From the NCBI GenBank assembly GCA_963793675.1, contig CAWCBA010000002.1, positions 62,001 through 126,000 on the forward strand: DNA of 64,000 bases, given 5' to 3'. The notes below the pieces were generated by a model that had not been told where the DNA came from, made no database searches, and was given only the letters and a program-made list of their open reading frames with translations. Within the stretch, counting starts at the first letter, position 1. The number at the start of each line of letters is the position of its first letter. This stretch comes from RPQJ01 sp963793675. Its GTDB lineage: Bacteria; Pseudomonadota; Gammaproteobacteria; Steroidobacterales; Steroidobacteraceae. This document shows positions 17,332 to 25,836 of the stretch, in pieces. The translations under genes were made by a program, and so were the position numbers.

Positions 17332-18690
17332 TCAGTCGTCCGCCTGGCGGAAATCCACGCCGAGCGAACGGAGCTTGCGGTACAGGTGGGTGCGCTCCAT
17401 GCCAACGCGCTTCGCGAGCTGGCCGACCTTGCCATTGCAGAGCTGCAACTGCTGAGTGAGGTAGGCGCGCTCGAAATGCTCGCGGGCTTCGCGCAAGGGC
17501 AACGCCAGCAGGTCCTGCTTGACCAGCGGCTCGTCGACCGGCGACTGCGAAGAGATCTCGCGCTCGATTTCCTCGAGACGGATTTCTTCCGCGCCCCCCT
17601 GGATCAGCAGGCGCTGCACCAGGTTCTTGAGCTCGCGGATGTTGCCGGGCCACGGATAGTTGCGCAGGCGGTTCTGTGCCGCGACGCCAAAGCGCCGGAA
17701 CGGCAACCGCTCGTCATCGACGAGGCGGTCGACGTAATAGCGCAGCAGCTCCGGCACGTCCTCGGCGTATTCACGCAGCGGAGGAATCCGCAGCGTCAGC
17801 ACGTTCAGGTTCGACAGCAGGTCCAGCCGGAACGGCACCGGACCCCGCGTTTCGAAGCCGGGTTGCGCGGACGAGAGGATGCGCACGTCGAACCGCAACG
17901 GCGTGCGGCCGCCCTTGCGCTGGAACGTGCCCGACTCGATCGCGGCGAGCAGCAGTCGCTGCGCACCCGGCGGCAGGTCCTCGAGGCCGTTGATGAACAG
18001 CACGCCACCCTGCGCCTGCTCGAGCAGGCCCGCGGTCACGCCGCTGCCGTTCTCTGCCCCGAACAGCACTTCTTCGGCGTTGCCTTCGGTGACCGCCCCG
18101 GCGGACAGGCTGATGATCGGTCCGGAGGAACGCGCGCTCAGTGCGTGAATGTAGCGGGCGAAGGCTTCGCGACCCGTCCCCGGCTCGCCCAGCACCAGCA
18201 CCGGCGCCTCGTGCGGCGCGATCTGTTTCACTTTCTCGCGCAGGTCGCGCATCAGGCGACTGCGACCCACCGGCGCAATCAGTGGCGGAACCAGCGTCCG
18301 CGTGGCCCGCTGCCGGCGCTTGCCTTCCTCGAGCGCGCGCGCAACGGTCCGCAGCAGCTTGGCCAGCGAGAGCGGCTTCTCGACATAGTCGATCGCGCCG
18401 AGCCGCGTGGCTTCGACGGCGGTTTCGACCGTGCCGTGGCCGGACATCATGACGACCGGCGCCGTGAGCACCTGCGACTGCTGCCACTCGCGCAACAGGC
18501 TGATGCCGTCGGTATCGGGCATCCAGATATCGAGCAGAACGAGGTCCGGCGCCTGCTGCGCGCATGCGGCGCGCGCCTCGGCGGCATTACCCGCAGTCTC
18601 GACGGTGTAGCCCTCCTCCGAGAGTATTTCCCGAACGAGTTCCCGGATGTCGCTCTCGTCGTCGACGACGAGTATTCGCGCGTTGGTCAT
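17332..18690 (-). CDS. ntrX: NtrX-like response regulator with degenerate AAA+ domain
   Basis: A 452-residue three-domain regulator. The receiver (1-120) is intact: VVDDESD acids, phospho-acceptor Asp in LLDIWMPDTDG and Lys in YVEKPLS. The central sigma-54-interaction AAA+ module (about 140-380) has lost its key residues. Walker A reads GEPGTGRE, with Arg for Lys. The GAFTGA loop is replaced by GAENGSGVTAG. Walker B reads GGVLFINGLEDL, where DE is expected, and the arginine-finger segment reads DLLSNLNVL. The C-terminus keeps a Fis-type helix-turn-helix (KVGQLAKRVGMERTHLYRKL). It is therefore probably a DNA-binding regulator that does not drive sigma-54 open-complex formation. Its start overlaps the kinase stop by 4 bp. 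Confidence 0.9.
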   Translation of the reverse strand: MTNARILVVDDESDIRELVREILSEEGYTVETAGNAAEARAACAQQAPDLVLLDIWMPDTDGISLLREWQQSQVLTAPVVMMSGHGTVETAVEATRLGAIDYVEKPLSLAKLLRTVARALEEGKRRQRATRTLVPPLIAPVGRSRLMRDLREKVKQIAPHEAPVLVLGEPGTGREAFARYIHALSARSSGPIISLSAGAVTEGNAEEVLFGAENGSGVTAGLLEQAQGGVLFINGLEDLPPGAQRLLLAAIESGTFQRKGGRTPLRFDVRILSSAQPGFETRGPVPFRLDLLSNLNVLTLRIPPLREYAEDVPELLRYYVDRLVDDERLPFRRFGVAAQNRLRNYPWPGNIRELKNLVQRLLIQGGAEEIRLEEIEREISSQSPVDEPLVKQDLLALPLREAREHFERAYLTQQLQLCNGKVGQLAKRVGMERTHLYRKLRSLGVDFRQADD

Positions 18691-20924
18691 GCGCGTTCTC
18701 TCCTTGACTCCAGCCTGCCGCGCCTGAGCGCCGTGTCCGCCGCTGCCTCACGCAGCGGCAGATCGATACGAACCTGCGCGCCGCCGCCGGCGCGATTGTC
18801 GGCCTCGATGTGCCCGCCGTGTTCTTCCACGATCTTGCGGACGATCGCGAGTCCCAGCCCCGTGCCCTTGGTCTTCGTGGTCACGTACGGATCGAACACC
18901 TGCCCGAGCAGCTCGCGCTGGAACCCGGGCCCATTGTCCTCCACCGTGACCCGCGCCACGTCAGATTCGCCGCGCACGACGCGCTGCGTCGACACTGCGA
19001 TCGAACCATCGGCCTGCCCTTCGAGCGCTTCGACCGCGTTCGTGAGCAGATTGTTGAGCAATTGTCGCAGGCGGCCGGGGTCGGCGACCACGGTATCGAT
19101 TCCCTGGTCGAGGTCGACCTTGAGGCGCACCCCGCGGATCGCGCCCTGCGCGCGGTAGAGGTCGCTGACCTCGGTCACCATCTTGTTGAGGTCGACCGTG
19201 GCCATCTCGAGTCGCGGTGCCCTCGCGTACTCGCTGAACGCATTGACCATTTCCTTCATCGCCTCGACCTGCTGCACGATCGTCTCGGTCGCGCGCTCGA
19301 GCATCTGCGCGTCCCTGGGATCGGTCATGCTCGGCAGCAGCTTGTGCCGCAGTCGCTCGGCGGAAAGGCGGATCGGCGTGAGCGGGTTCTTGATCTCGTG
19401 CGCCAGGCGGCGGGCCACTTCGCCCCATGCGGCCTCGCGCTGCGCCTGCAGCATCACGGTTATGTCGTCGAACACCAGCACGTAACCGCCCGGCGCATCG
19501 CCTTCGACCGGCAGCGGCGTGCAAGCGCACATCAGGATGCGGCGCCCGGCACCAGTCTGGAACGAGAACTGCTCACGCCATTCGACGGCGCCACCTTCGA
19601 AACGCTGCTGGCAGGCTTCGGCGAACTGACGCGCGAGGTTCTCGGGCTCCGCGCCGGCAGCGCCAAAAGGCGCGCCCACGCGCGATTCGATGTCTTCTCC
19701 CAGGATCATCGCCGCCGCGCGATTTGCCGTGCGCACCCGCCAATCCGGCTCGAGTGAAATCACGCCCGTCGACAGTCGCGCCAGGATGACCGCGAGCTTG
19801 GCACGCTCGGTCTCCACCGCCAGTTGCGCGCTGCGCTGGTCTTCGCGCGCACGCCGCAGCCGCTTGGTCATGTCGTTGAACGAATGCACGAGGAAACCCA
19901 TCTCGTCGTGCGACGTGAGGGGCAGCTTGGTGTCGAGGTCGCCCTGCGCCACTGCGCGCGTGCCCTGCACGAGGTCCTGGATCGGCTGCACGAGCCGCTG
20001 GGCAGTGAAGATCGCCCCGTACCATGCGGCGAGCAGCGACAGCAGCAGCACGACGGTCAGGGTAAGGATGAAGCTCGCCTTGAGCGGCCGCCGCAGGTAG
20101 TCCTTCTCGCCAAACTGCTTGTAGGCCGCCTGCACCGTGTCCGCGAGGGCGCCGAGTCGCTCCGCGACGGGGTACATGCTCTGCAGCAGCAGCCGTTCCC
20201 CACCCTGCATCGGCTCACCGCCGATGGGCACGGCAGTGCGAATCAGGTAACCGCCTTCCTGCTGCGGCTCGAGGCTGACGAACGGCTGTCCCTGTCGCAG
20301 CTGCAGCAGCACTTCGTCCGGGACGTTCTCGGGAACGACTTCCGACGAGAGTCCCTTGCTGACCGCGATGACGCGGCCCGACTGTGTCGCGACCGTGAGC
20401 TCGATGGCGCCCACCTGGCGGCGCATCGTCTCCAGCAGGCCCGGCATCGAGGCGCCGGCAACACCCATTTCCTCGGCGATCAGTTCCGAATCCGCGAGGT
20501 GCTCACGCATGCGCACTTCGAGTGCGGAACGTGAGAGCACCAGGGCGTCGTCCAGGCTCCTGCGGATCTCGACGTTGAACCAGCTGTCGATGCCCTTGTT
20601 CAGGAACTGCACCGCGAAGAAATACACGAGCAGGATCGGCAGCGTGGCGAGCACGCCGAAGATCCAGACCATGCGCGCCTTGAGCCGCGAGCCGATGACG
20701 TGTCCGCGCCAGTCCCGGATCAGCTGCGTGAGCTTGGTGGCCAGCAGCCCGACCAGCACCACGAGGCCGGCGATGTTGATCGCCAGGATCCAGGGGTGCA
20801 GCCGGCTGAACTGTTCCGAGTTCTGCGCCGTCTGCGCCATGAACAGAATGGCCGCAAGCCAGAGCAGGCCGCCCAGACCCATGGTCACCGCGGAGGCGGC
20901 ACGTTTCAGGGTCGGAGCGTCCAT
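18687..20924 (-). CDS. ntrY: NtrY-like membrane sensor histidine kinase
   Basis: A 745-residue kinase. Four membrane segments lie at about 15-30, 45-63, 85-107 and 285-305, enclosing a periplasmic region of about 175 residues. A HAMP domain (QRLVQPIQDLVQGTRAVAQGDL) and a PAS domain follow. The dimerisation H-box is RRLAHEIKNPLTPIRLSAER, and the ATPase has NLLTNAVEAL (N), EDNGPGF (G1), FDPYVTTKTKGTGLGLAIV (F/G2). This is the NtrY layout, linked in other bacteria to nitrogen, redox and envelope signals. It overlaps the ntrX-like gene downstream by 4 bp and the DUF4390 gene upstream by 19 bp, making one operon. Confidence 0.93.
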   Translation of the reverse strand: MDAPTLKRAASAVTMGLGGLLWLAAILFMAQTAQNSEQFSRLHPWILAINIAGLVVLVGLLATKLTQLIRDWRGHVIGSRLKARMVWIFGVLATLPILLVYFFAVQFLNKGIDSWFNVEIRRSLDDALVLSRSALEVRMREHLADSELIAEEMGVAGASMPGLLETMRRQVGAIELTVATQSGRVIAVSKGLSSEVVPENVPDEVLLQLRQGQPFVSLEPQQEGGYLIRTAVPIGGEPMQGGERLLLQSMYPVAERLGALADTVQAAYKQFGEKDYLRRPLKASFILTLTVVLLLSLLAAWYGAIFTAQRLVQPIQDLVQGTRAVAQGDLDTKLPLTSHDEMGFLVHSFNDMTKRLRRAREDQRSAQLAVETERAKLAVILARLSTGVISLEPDWRVRTANRAAAMILGEDIESRVGAPFGAAGAEPENLARQFAEACQQRFEGGAVEWREQFSFQTGAGRRILMCACTPLPVEGDAPGGYVLVFDDITVMLQAQREAAWGEVARRLAHEIKNPLTPIRLSAERLRHKLLPSMTDPRDAQMLERATETIVQQVEAMKEMVNAFSEYARAPRLEMATVDLNKMVTEVSDLYRAQGAIRGVRLKVDLDQGIDTVVADPGRLRQLLNNLLTNAVEALEGQADGSIAVSTQRVVRGESDVARVTVEDNGPGFQRELLGQVFDPYVTTKTKGTGLGLAIVRKIVEEHGGHIEADNRAGGGAQVRIDLPLREAAADTALRRGRLESRRERA

Positions 20925-21511
20925 GTCTTCCAGTTACTCTCGGTGCTCCAGTCGTCCGTCCAGAACAGCAGCCAGCCAAAGACGTCGGGCGCGGTATTCA
21001 TCCCGAGCACGGCTCGAATGCGACCTTCGTAGACGCGGCCGTCGGCCACCAGCGCCTTGTCGATGACCGGGAGGCCACGGAGATCGCAGACGCGGTCGAG
21101 TGCAGCTTGCAACGTGCCGAAATCCTGCTGCTCGCCGGTGTTGAGGTTCTTGACGAGGTAACGCTGGCTCAGCGCGTGGTAGCTCACCTCGTAGCGCTGC
21201 TCGAGCGCGGCAATGCCGGCGTCGGGCATGTAGCGACGCACGCGATCGACGGTGATTTCGTAGGTCAGGCGCAGCGTCAGGCCGGATTCGACGGCCTGGC
21301 GCGCGGCGTCCGGCAGCGTGAGGTCGGTCTTCACATCGAGTTCGTAGACGCCCTCGTCGAGCGCAGCCTGGACCTCGCGGATCTTCAGCTTCGACTCGTC
21401 CTCGGCGTGCGCGACCGGCACCGCCGTTGCAATTAGGCACAGCACCAGGTACGCGGAACATCGCGCGAAAAATGGCAATTTATGCCGGACAGAGGAAGCT
21501 CTGTAGCTCAT
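20906..21511 (-). CDS. DUF4390 periplasmic protein
   Basis: A 201-residue secreted protein; the signal segment AYLVLCLIATAVPVAHA is followed by a beta-rich DUF4390 domain (LKIREVQAALDEGVYELDVKTD, LTLRLTYEITVDRVRR, RYLVKNLNTGEQQDFGTL) and a conserved tail GWLLFWTDDWSTESNW. The family has no known function, but its gene regularly sits directly between rsmB and ntrYX in gammaproteobacteria, which suggests that it serves the NtrY periplasmic sensor. This is inference from neighbourhood. The ATG at 21511 is 9 bp after the rsmB stop; an in-frame TTG at 21520 adds only three residues. Confidence 0.8.
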   Translation of the reverse strand: MSYRASSVRHKLPFFARCSAYLVLCLIATAVPVAHAEDESKLKIREVQAALDEGVYELDVKTDLTLPDAARQAVESGLTLRLTYEITVDRVRRYMPDAGIAALEQRYEVSYHALSQRYLVKNLNTGEQQDFGTLQAALDRVCDLRGLPVIDKALVADGRVYEGRIRAVLGMNTAPDVFGWLLFWTDDWSTESNWKTWTLRP

Positions 21512-21520
21512 TTCCAACAA

Positions 21521-22852
21521 TCATAGCGGCTTGCCCAGGCAAGCATAATAGAACCCGTCCATGCCGGCCTCCCCGGGCAGGACCTGGTACCCGGGCCCAG
21601 CCCCGGCAGGGCGGGACGGCCAGCCCGCCGTCAGTTCAGGCGTCAGGTCCCGGGCGGCGGGTGTCCGGGCCAGGAATGACGCGACGACGCGCTCGTTCTC
21701 AGCCGCCAGCACTGAACAGCTGGTGTACACCAGGCGACCGCCCGGCTTGACCACCCCCCACGTTGCCGCCAGCAGGTTCGACTGCTTCCGCGCCAGGTTC
21801 GGGATGTCCCGGGCCCGCCTCAGGGCCTTGATGTCGGGATGCCGCCGGATGACGCCGGTGGCCGAGCACGGCACGTCCAGCAGGACCCGGTCGAAGGGTC
21901 GACCGTCCCACCAGCCGCGGACATTCTCGACGTCGGCCGCCACCAGGTTGGCCTGCAGGCCAAGCCGCTCGAGGTTCTCGCGGATGCGCAGCAGACGGGG
22001 CTCGGCGACGTCGATGGCCGTCACGTTCGCGTTGCCGTTGGTCCGCTCCAGCACGTGGCACGTCTTGCCGCCGGGCGCCGCACAGGCGTCCAGGATGCGC
22101 TCGCCCTCCTGCGGGTCGAGCAGCTCGGTGGCCAGCTGGGCGGCGGCGTCCTGCACCGAAAGTCGGCCATCCATGAATCCCGGCAATGAGCGCACGTCGG
22201 TGGGCGGCGCCACCTGCAGTGCCGCGCGCGCAAGCGGGTGCGGCGTCACCGTGAAGCCCGCGGCCTCGAGTTCGCCCCTGGCCCAGGCCACGTCGCCCCG
22301 CATCGTGTTCACCCGCAGCCACAGGGGCGGGTGCGCATTGTTGGCGTCGAGCGTGGCCAGGGCGGCCACCTCGCCGCGGTCCGAGCGCAGCGCATCGACG
22401 AACCAGCGCGGATGCGCGGTGCGCAGTGCCACGTCGCGGTCGATGGCGTGCAGGATGTCCGCCTGTTCACGCTGGAACCGCCGCAGGATCGCGTTGACGA
22501 ACCCGGCCGCCTGCTCGAACCCGAGCACCCTGGCGGCACTGACGGTTTCTGATACGGCGGCATGGGCCGCGGTCTCGCCGGAGACCAGCTGGAACAGGCC
22601 GATCTCGATCAGCGCCCGCAGCCGCGGCGCGAGCTGGTCCGGCGAACGCGTCGCCAGCGCATTGAGCACCGCCGCCAGCCGGACGTGCCAACGCAGCGTG
22701 CCGTAGCACAGCGAGCGCTTGAGCCCGCGCGCCGGGCCCTCGTCGCTTTCGACGGCCAGCATGTCGTCGAGCGAGCGTCCTTCGTCGAGGACGGCCGCGA
22801 CGATGATCGCCGCAGATGCACGTACTTCCGCTGGACCCGTGGGCGCGCTCAT
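21521..22852 (-). CDS. rsmB: 16S rRNA (cytosine-967-C5)-methyltransferase RsmB
   Basis: A 443-residue protein. The N-terminal 150 residues form a NusB-like RNA-binding domain (RSLCYGTLRWHVRL, AAVSETVSAARVLGFEQAAGFVNAILRRF). The SAM-dependent domain has DACAAPGGKTCH (motif I), LLDVPCSATGVIRRHPDIK with the release Cys of motif IV, and VYTSCSVLAAENERVV with the catalytic Cys of motif VI. It places m5C at position 967 of 16S rRNA. It overlaps fmt by 4 bp, the usual def-fmt-rsmB order. Confidence 0.95.
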   Translation of the reverse strand: MSAPTGPAEVRASAAIIVAAVLDEGRSLDDMLAVESDEGPARGLKRSLCYGTLRWHVRLAAVLNALATRSPDQLAPRLRALIEIGLFQLVSGETAAHAAVSETVSAARVLGFEQAAGFVNAILRRFQREQADILHAIDRDVALRTAHPRWFVDALRSDRGEVAALATLDANNAHPPLWLRVNTMRGDVAWARGELEAAGFTVTPHPLARAALQVAPPTDVRSLPGFMDGRLSVQDAAAQLATELLDPQEGERILDACAAPGGKTCHVLERTNGNANVTAIDVAEPRLLRIRENLERLGLQANLVAADVENVRGWWDGRPFDRVLLDVPCSATGVIRRHPDIKALRRARDIPNLARKQSNLLAATWGVVKPGGRLVYTSCSVLAAENERVVASFLARTPAARDLTPELTAGWPSRPAGAGPGYQVLPGEAGMDGFYYACLGKPL

Positions 22853-23805
22853 GCAATCACCTCGCCGAAGCGCTCGCCGCGCAGCGGCCTGGAATTGAGA
22901 ATGTCGCGGGCCTTGAGCGGCTTGCGGCCGGGAAACTGCACTGTCAGCAGTTCGAGCAGTCCGTCACCGGTGGCGACGACGATACGCCCGTCCGCTGCCT
23001 TCACGACGGCGCCCGGCAAGGCGTGGGGCTCGGCGAGCTCTGCGGTCACTGGGCGCGCTTCCCAGATGCGCAGCTGCGCGTCACCGAGCCGCGTCTGCGC
23101 AACCGGCCAGGGATTGAACGCACGAACCTGGCGATCGATCTCGTCGGCGGACCGCGACCAGTCGATGCGCGCCTCGTCCTTGCGGATCTTGGCGGCGTAC
23201 GTCACGCCAGCCGCCGGTTGCGGCGTCGGTTGAATGGAGCCCTCTGCCCAGCCCTGCACCGCCACGACGATGGCCTGTGCCCCGAGCGGCGCGAGTCGAT
23301 CCTGCAGTTCGCCGGCTGTCTCGCGCGGTCCGATCGCGAGTTCGCGCCGCAACAGCTCGGGCCCCGTGTCGAGCCCGGCGTCCATGAGCATGATCGAGAT
23401 GCCGGTGCGCTCATCGCCTGCCAGCACGGCGCGCTGGATCGGGGCTGCGCCACGCCAGCGCGGCAACAGCGAGCCGTGGATGTTGAGACAACCCAGCCGC
23501 GGCAGGTCGAGTACCGGCTGTGGCAGGATCAACCCATACGCCACCACGACCATGAGGTCGGGCGCGTACGCCGCAAGCCGCTGCTGCGCCTCGGTCGATT
23601 TGAGCGTGGGTGGCTGCTCGACGGGTATGCCGAGCGCGAGCGCTCGCTGCTTGACCGCGCTCGCCGCGATTTCGCGGCCCCGCCCCGCCGGCCGGTCGGG
23701 CTGCGTGTAAACCGCGACGATGGCGTGCCCTGCATCGTGCAATGCCTGCAGGGCCGGCACCGAAAATTCTGGCGTGCCGGCGAAGACGATTCGCAAAGGT
23801 GGCAT
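22849..23805 (-). CDS. fmt: Methionyl-tRNA formyltransferase
   Basis: A 318-residue enzyme that formylates initiator Met-tRNA using 10-formyl-tetrahydrofolate. It opens RIVFAGTPEFSVPAL, and the catalytic segment LGCLNIHGSLLPRWRGAAPIQRAV contains the conserved Asn-His. A second catalytic Asp lies in ISIMLMDAGLDTGP. The C-terminal OB-like domain holds AFNPWPVAQT. Stop and start codons overlap with both neighbours (def upstream, rsmB downstream), so the three are coupled. Confidence 0.95.
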   Translation of the reverse strand: MPPLRIVFAGTPEFSVPALQALHDAGHAIVAVYTQPDRPAGRGREIAASAVKQRALALGIPVEQPPTLKSTEAQQRLAAYAPDLMVVVAYGLILPQPVLDLPRLGCLNIHGSLLPRWRGAAPIQRAVLAGDERTGISIMLMDAGLDTGPELLRRELAIGPRETAGELQDRLAPLGAQAIVVAVQGWAEGSIQPTPQPAAGVTYAAKIRKDEARIDWSRSADEIDRQVRAFNPWPVAQTRLGDAQLRIWEARPVTAELAEPHALPGAVVKAADGRIVVATGDGLLELLTVQFPGRKPLKARDILNSRPLRGERFGEVIA

Positions 23806-24344
23806 CAGAGGGCGGGAGTCCGGGCGCCTTCGGCAGCCCCCGGGCGATTGCGCTTGTCTTTTTCGAGCTTCTTGCGAATGCGATTGCGCTTGAGTTCGGA
23901 GAGGTAATCGACGAACAGCTTGCCGTCGAGGTGGTCGAGCTCATGCTGGATGCAGATGGCGAGCAGGCCGTCGGCCTCGAGTTCGAACGGCTTGCCGTCG
24001 CGACCGAGGGCGCGCACACGGACCTTTTCGGAGCGGGTGGTCGGGGTGTCGAACACGCCGGGGACCGAAAGGCAGCCTTCCTCGATTTCGAGCGCGCCCG
24101 ACCGCTCGATGATCTCGGGGTTGATGAGGACCAGCGGCTTCGACTTGTCCTCGCTGACGTCCATCACCACGAGGCGCTGGTGGAAGTCGACCTGCGTCGC
24201 CGCGAGGCCGATACCCGGCGCGGCATACATGGTCTCGAACATGTCGTCGATCAGCTGTCCGAGCTCCGCGCCGACGCGCTCGACCGGCACCGCTTTGGTA
24301 CGCAGTCGAGGGTCTGGATATTCGAGGATGGTGAGCTTCGCCAT
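23805..24344 (-). CDS. def: Peptide deformylase
   Basis: A 179-residue metallohydrolase that removes the N-formyl group from nascent proteins. All three signature motifs are present: GIGLAATQ (about residue 45), EEGCLSVPG with the metal Cys (about 88), and QHELDHLDG with the two metal His (about 133). The C-terminal tail is basic (KLEKDKRNR), as in ribosome-bound deformylases. It is the first gene of the minus-strand def-fmt-rsmB-DUF4390-ntrY-ntrX run and is divergent from the LysM-protein gene. Confidence 0.96.
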   Translation of the reverse strand: MAKLTILEYPDPRLRTKAVPVERVGAELGQLIDDMFETMYAAPGIGLAATQVDFHQRLVVMDVSEDKSKPLVLINPEIIERSGALEIEEGCLSVPGVFDTPTTRSEKVRVRALGRDGKPFELEADGLLAICIQHELDHLDGKLFVDYLSELKRNRIRKKLEKDKRNRPGAAEGARTPAL

Positions 24345-24521
24345 TCTTTTGAAAATACTGCTAAAGTTATGTCACGCTTGAATTTAATGATGAACAATGG
24401 GCCGCTGGGCAGCCGTCGCCTGCCAGCGGAATAGCGCGACTGAGACGTGGTCGGCAGCGGCCGCCGGGCAGCCTGGATTATAAGGCGACGGTCGCGACCC
24501 CGATACCCGATGGAGAGAGGG

Positions 24522-25754
24522 ATGGATCGTAACCTTCGACCTGAGTCGTACACTTCGCGGCGCCCGCGGCGCTGGATGCGTGCGTTGCTGCTGGCCATTG
24601 CCGTCACCGGCATCGGGGCAGGAACCGCCATTCCACGGGCTGCGCTGGCGCAAGCCGAGGCGGGCCGCTCGATGTCCGTGCCGATCTCCCCGGACGCCCC
24701 GGAGCGTTATGTCGTCAAGAAAGGCGACACGCTGTGGGACATCTCGGGCATGTACCTCAAGGATCCCTGGTACTGGCCGGAGATCTGGTACGTCAATCCG
24801 TCGATCCGCAACCCGCACCTGATCTATCCGGGCGACGTGCTGTATTTCAGCTACGTCGACGGCAAGCCGCGTGTCTCGCTCGAACCGGCCGGCTCCACCC
24901 GCCTGTCGCCGGAAGTGCGCACGTCCGACCTGGACGGCGCGATCCGCGCGATCCCGTACGACCTGCTGATGGACTTCGTCGGCCGGCCGGGGTTGATCTC
25001 GAAGGACGACGTCAAGCACAAGCCATACGTCGTCGGCATGCGTGACCACCACATTGTCGGTTCCACGGCCAACGAAGCGTACGCACGCGGGCTCGACAAT
25101 CCCGCTGCAGGCACGCGTTACAACATCATGCACGTAGGCGAGGAACTGCGCGATCCGGACGACGGCGACCTGCTGGGCTACATCGGGCACTTCGCAGCCT
25201 TGGGCGAAGTGATCCAGTCGACGGGCGCCGTGGTGCCCGGCGAAGACTCGATCTTCAAGATGAAGCGCGAGGAACCGCTCACGCACCTGCGCGTCATCGA
25301 GACGGGCCGCGAAGTGATGCAGGGCGACAAGCTGTTCCCGGCACAGGCCGACATCGGTGCGGATTTCGTGCCGTCCGCGCCGTCGAACGAAGCCATCCTC
25401 GGCCAGATCATCGCCATCGTCGACGGCGTGTATGTCGCCGGCAAGTACCAGGTGGTTGCGATCAACCGCGGCAAGAAGCACGGGCTCGTGCCGGGTAACG
25501 CGCTCGGCGTGTTCTACCGCGGCGAATTGCTGCGTGACCGCTATGACCGCCAGAGCTGGTCGGCCTACACCGCAAACTACGACAAGGTCCGGCTGCCTGA
25601 CGAGCGCAGCGCGACGATCCTGCTGTTTACGGTGAAGGACCGCATCAGCTACGGCCTCGTGGTGCAGTCGTCGCAGATCATCCGCAAGGGCGATTTCGTC
25701 GCGCATCCGCAGTACGGTCACAAGGAAGGCGGCAGCACCAACTTCTCGCGCTGA
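24522..25754 (+). CDS. LysM-domain periplasmic protein
   Basis: A 410-residue exported protein. A signal sequence (ALLLAIAVTGIGAGTAIP) follows a basic start. The LysM domain lies at about 55-105: YVVKKGDTLWDISGMYLKDPWYWPEIW then NPHLIYPGDVLYF. A long unassigned C-terminal region follows, including two repeats resembling KLFPAQADIGADFVPSAP. LysM binds peptidoglycan. The gene is regularly found upstream of dprA-smg-topA in gammaproteobacteria, but its precise role is not established. GGAGAGAGG just before ATG 24522 supports that start; ATG 24510 is an in-frame alternative. A perfect hairpin follows the stop. Confidence 0.88.
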   Translation: MDRNLRPESYTSRRPRRWMRALLLAIAVTGIGAGTAIPRAALAQAEAGRSMSVPISPDAPERYVVKKGDTLWDISGMYLKDPWYWPEIWYVNPSIRNPHLIYPGDVLYFSYVDGKPRVSLEPAGSTRLSPEVRTSDLDGAIRAIPYDLLMDFVGRPGLISKDDVKHKPYVVGMRDHHIVGSTANEAYARGLDNPAAGTRYNIMHVGEELRDPDDGDLLGYIGHFAALGEVIQSTGAVVPGEDSIFKMKREEPLTHLRVIETGREVMQGDKLFPAQADIGADFVPSAPSNEAILGQIIAIVDGVYVAGKYQVVAINRGKKHGLVPGNALGVFYRGELLRDRYDRQSWSAYTANYDKVRLPDERSATILLFTVKDRISYGLVVQSSQIIRKGDFVAHPQYGHKEGGSTNFSR

Positions 25755-25760
25755 CACGAC

Positions 25761-25829
25761 GCTGAACGCAGTTCTCTGCGTTCAGCCCAGATTTGCAGGA
25801 GCCTGCCGGGAATGAAGCCCGGTAGGCTC
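25761..25829 (+). promoter_or_regulatory. Two tandem perfect hairpins between the LysM gene and dprA
   Basis: GCTGAACGCAG (25761-25771) pairs with CTGCGTTCAGC (25776-25786) around a 4-nt loop. GAGCCTGCCGGG (25799-25810) pairs with CCCGGTAGGCTC (25818-25829), allowing one G-U. The second ends only 7 nt before the dprA ATG and is followed by TTTG. They may terminate LysM transcripts or shield the dprA start; no classical Shine-Dalgarno is free between hairpin and ATG. Confidence 0.6.
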
Positions 25830-25836
25830 TTTGCAT

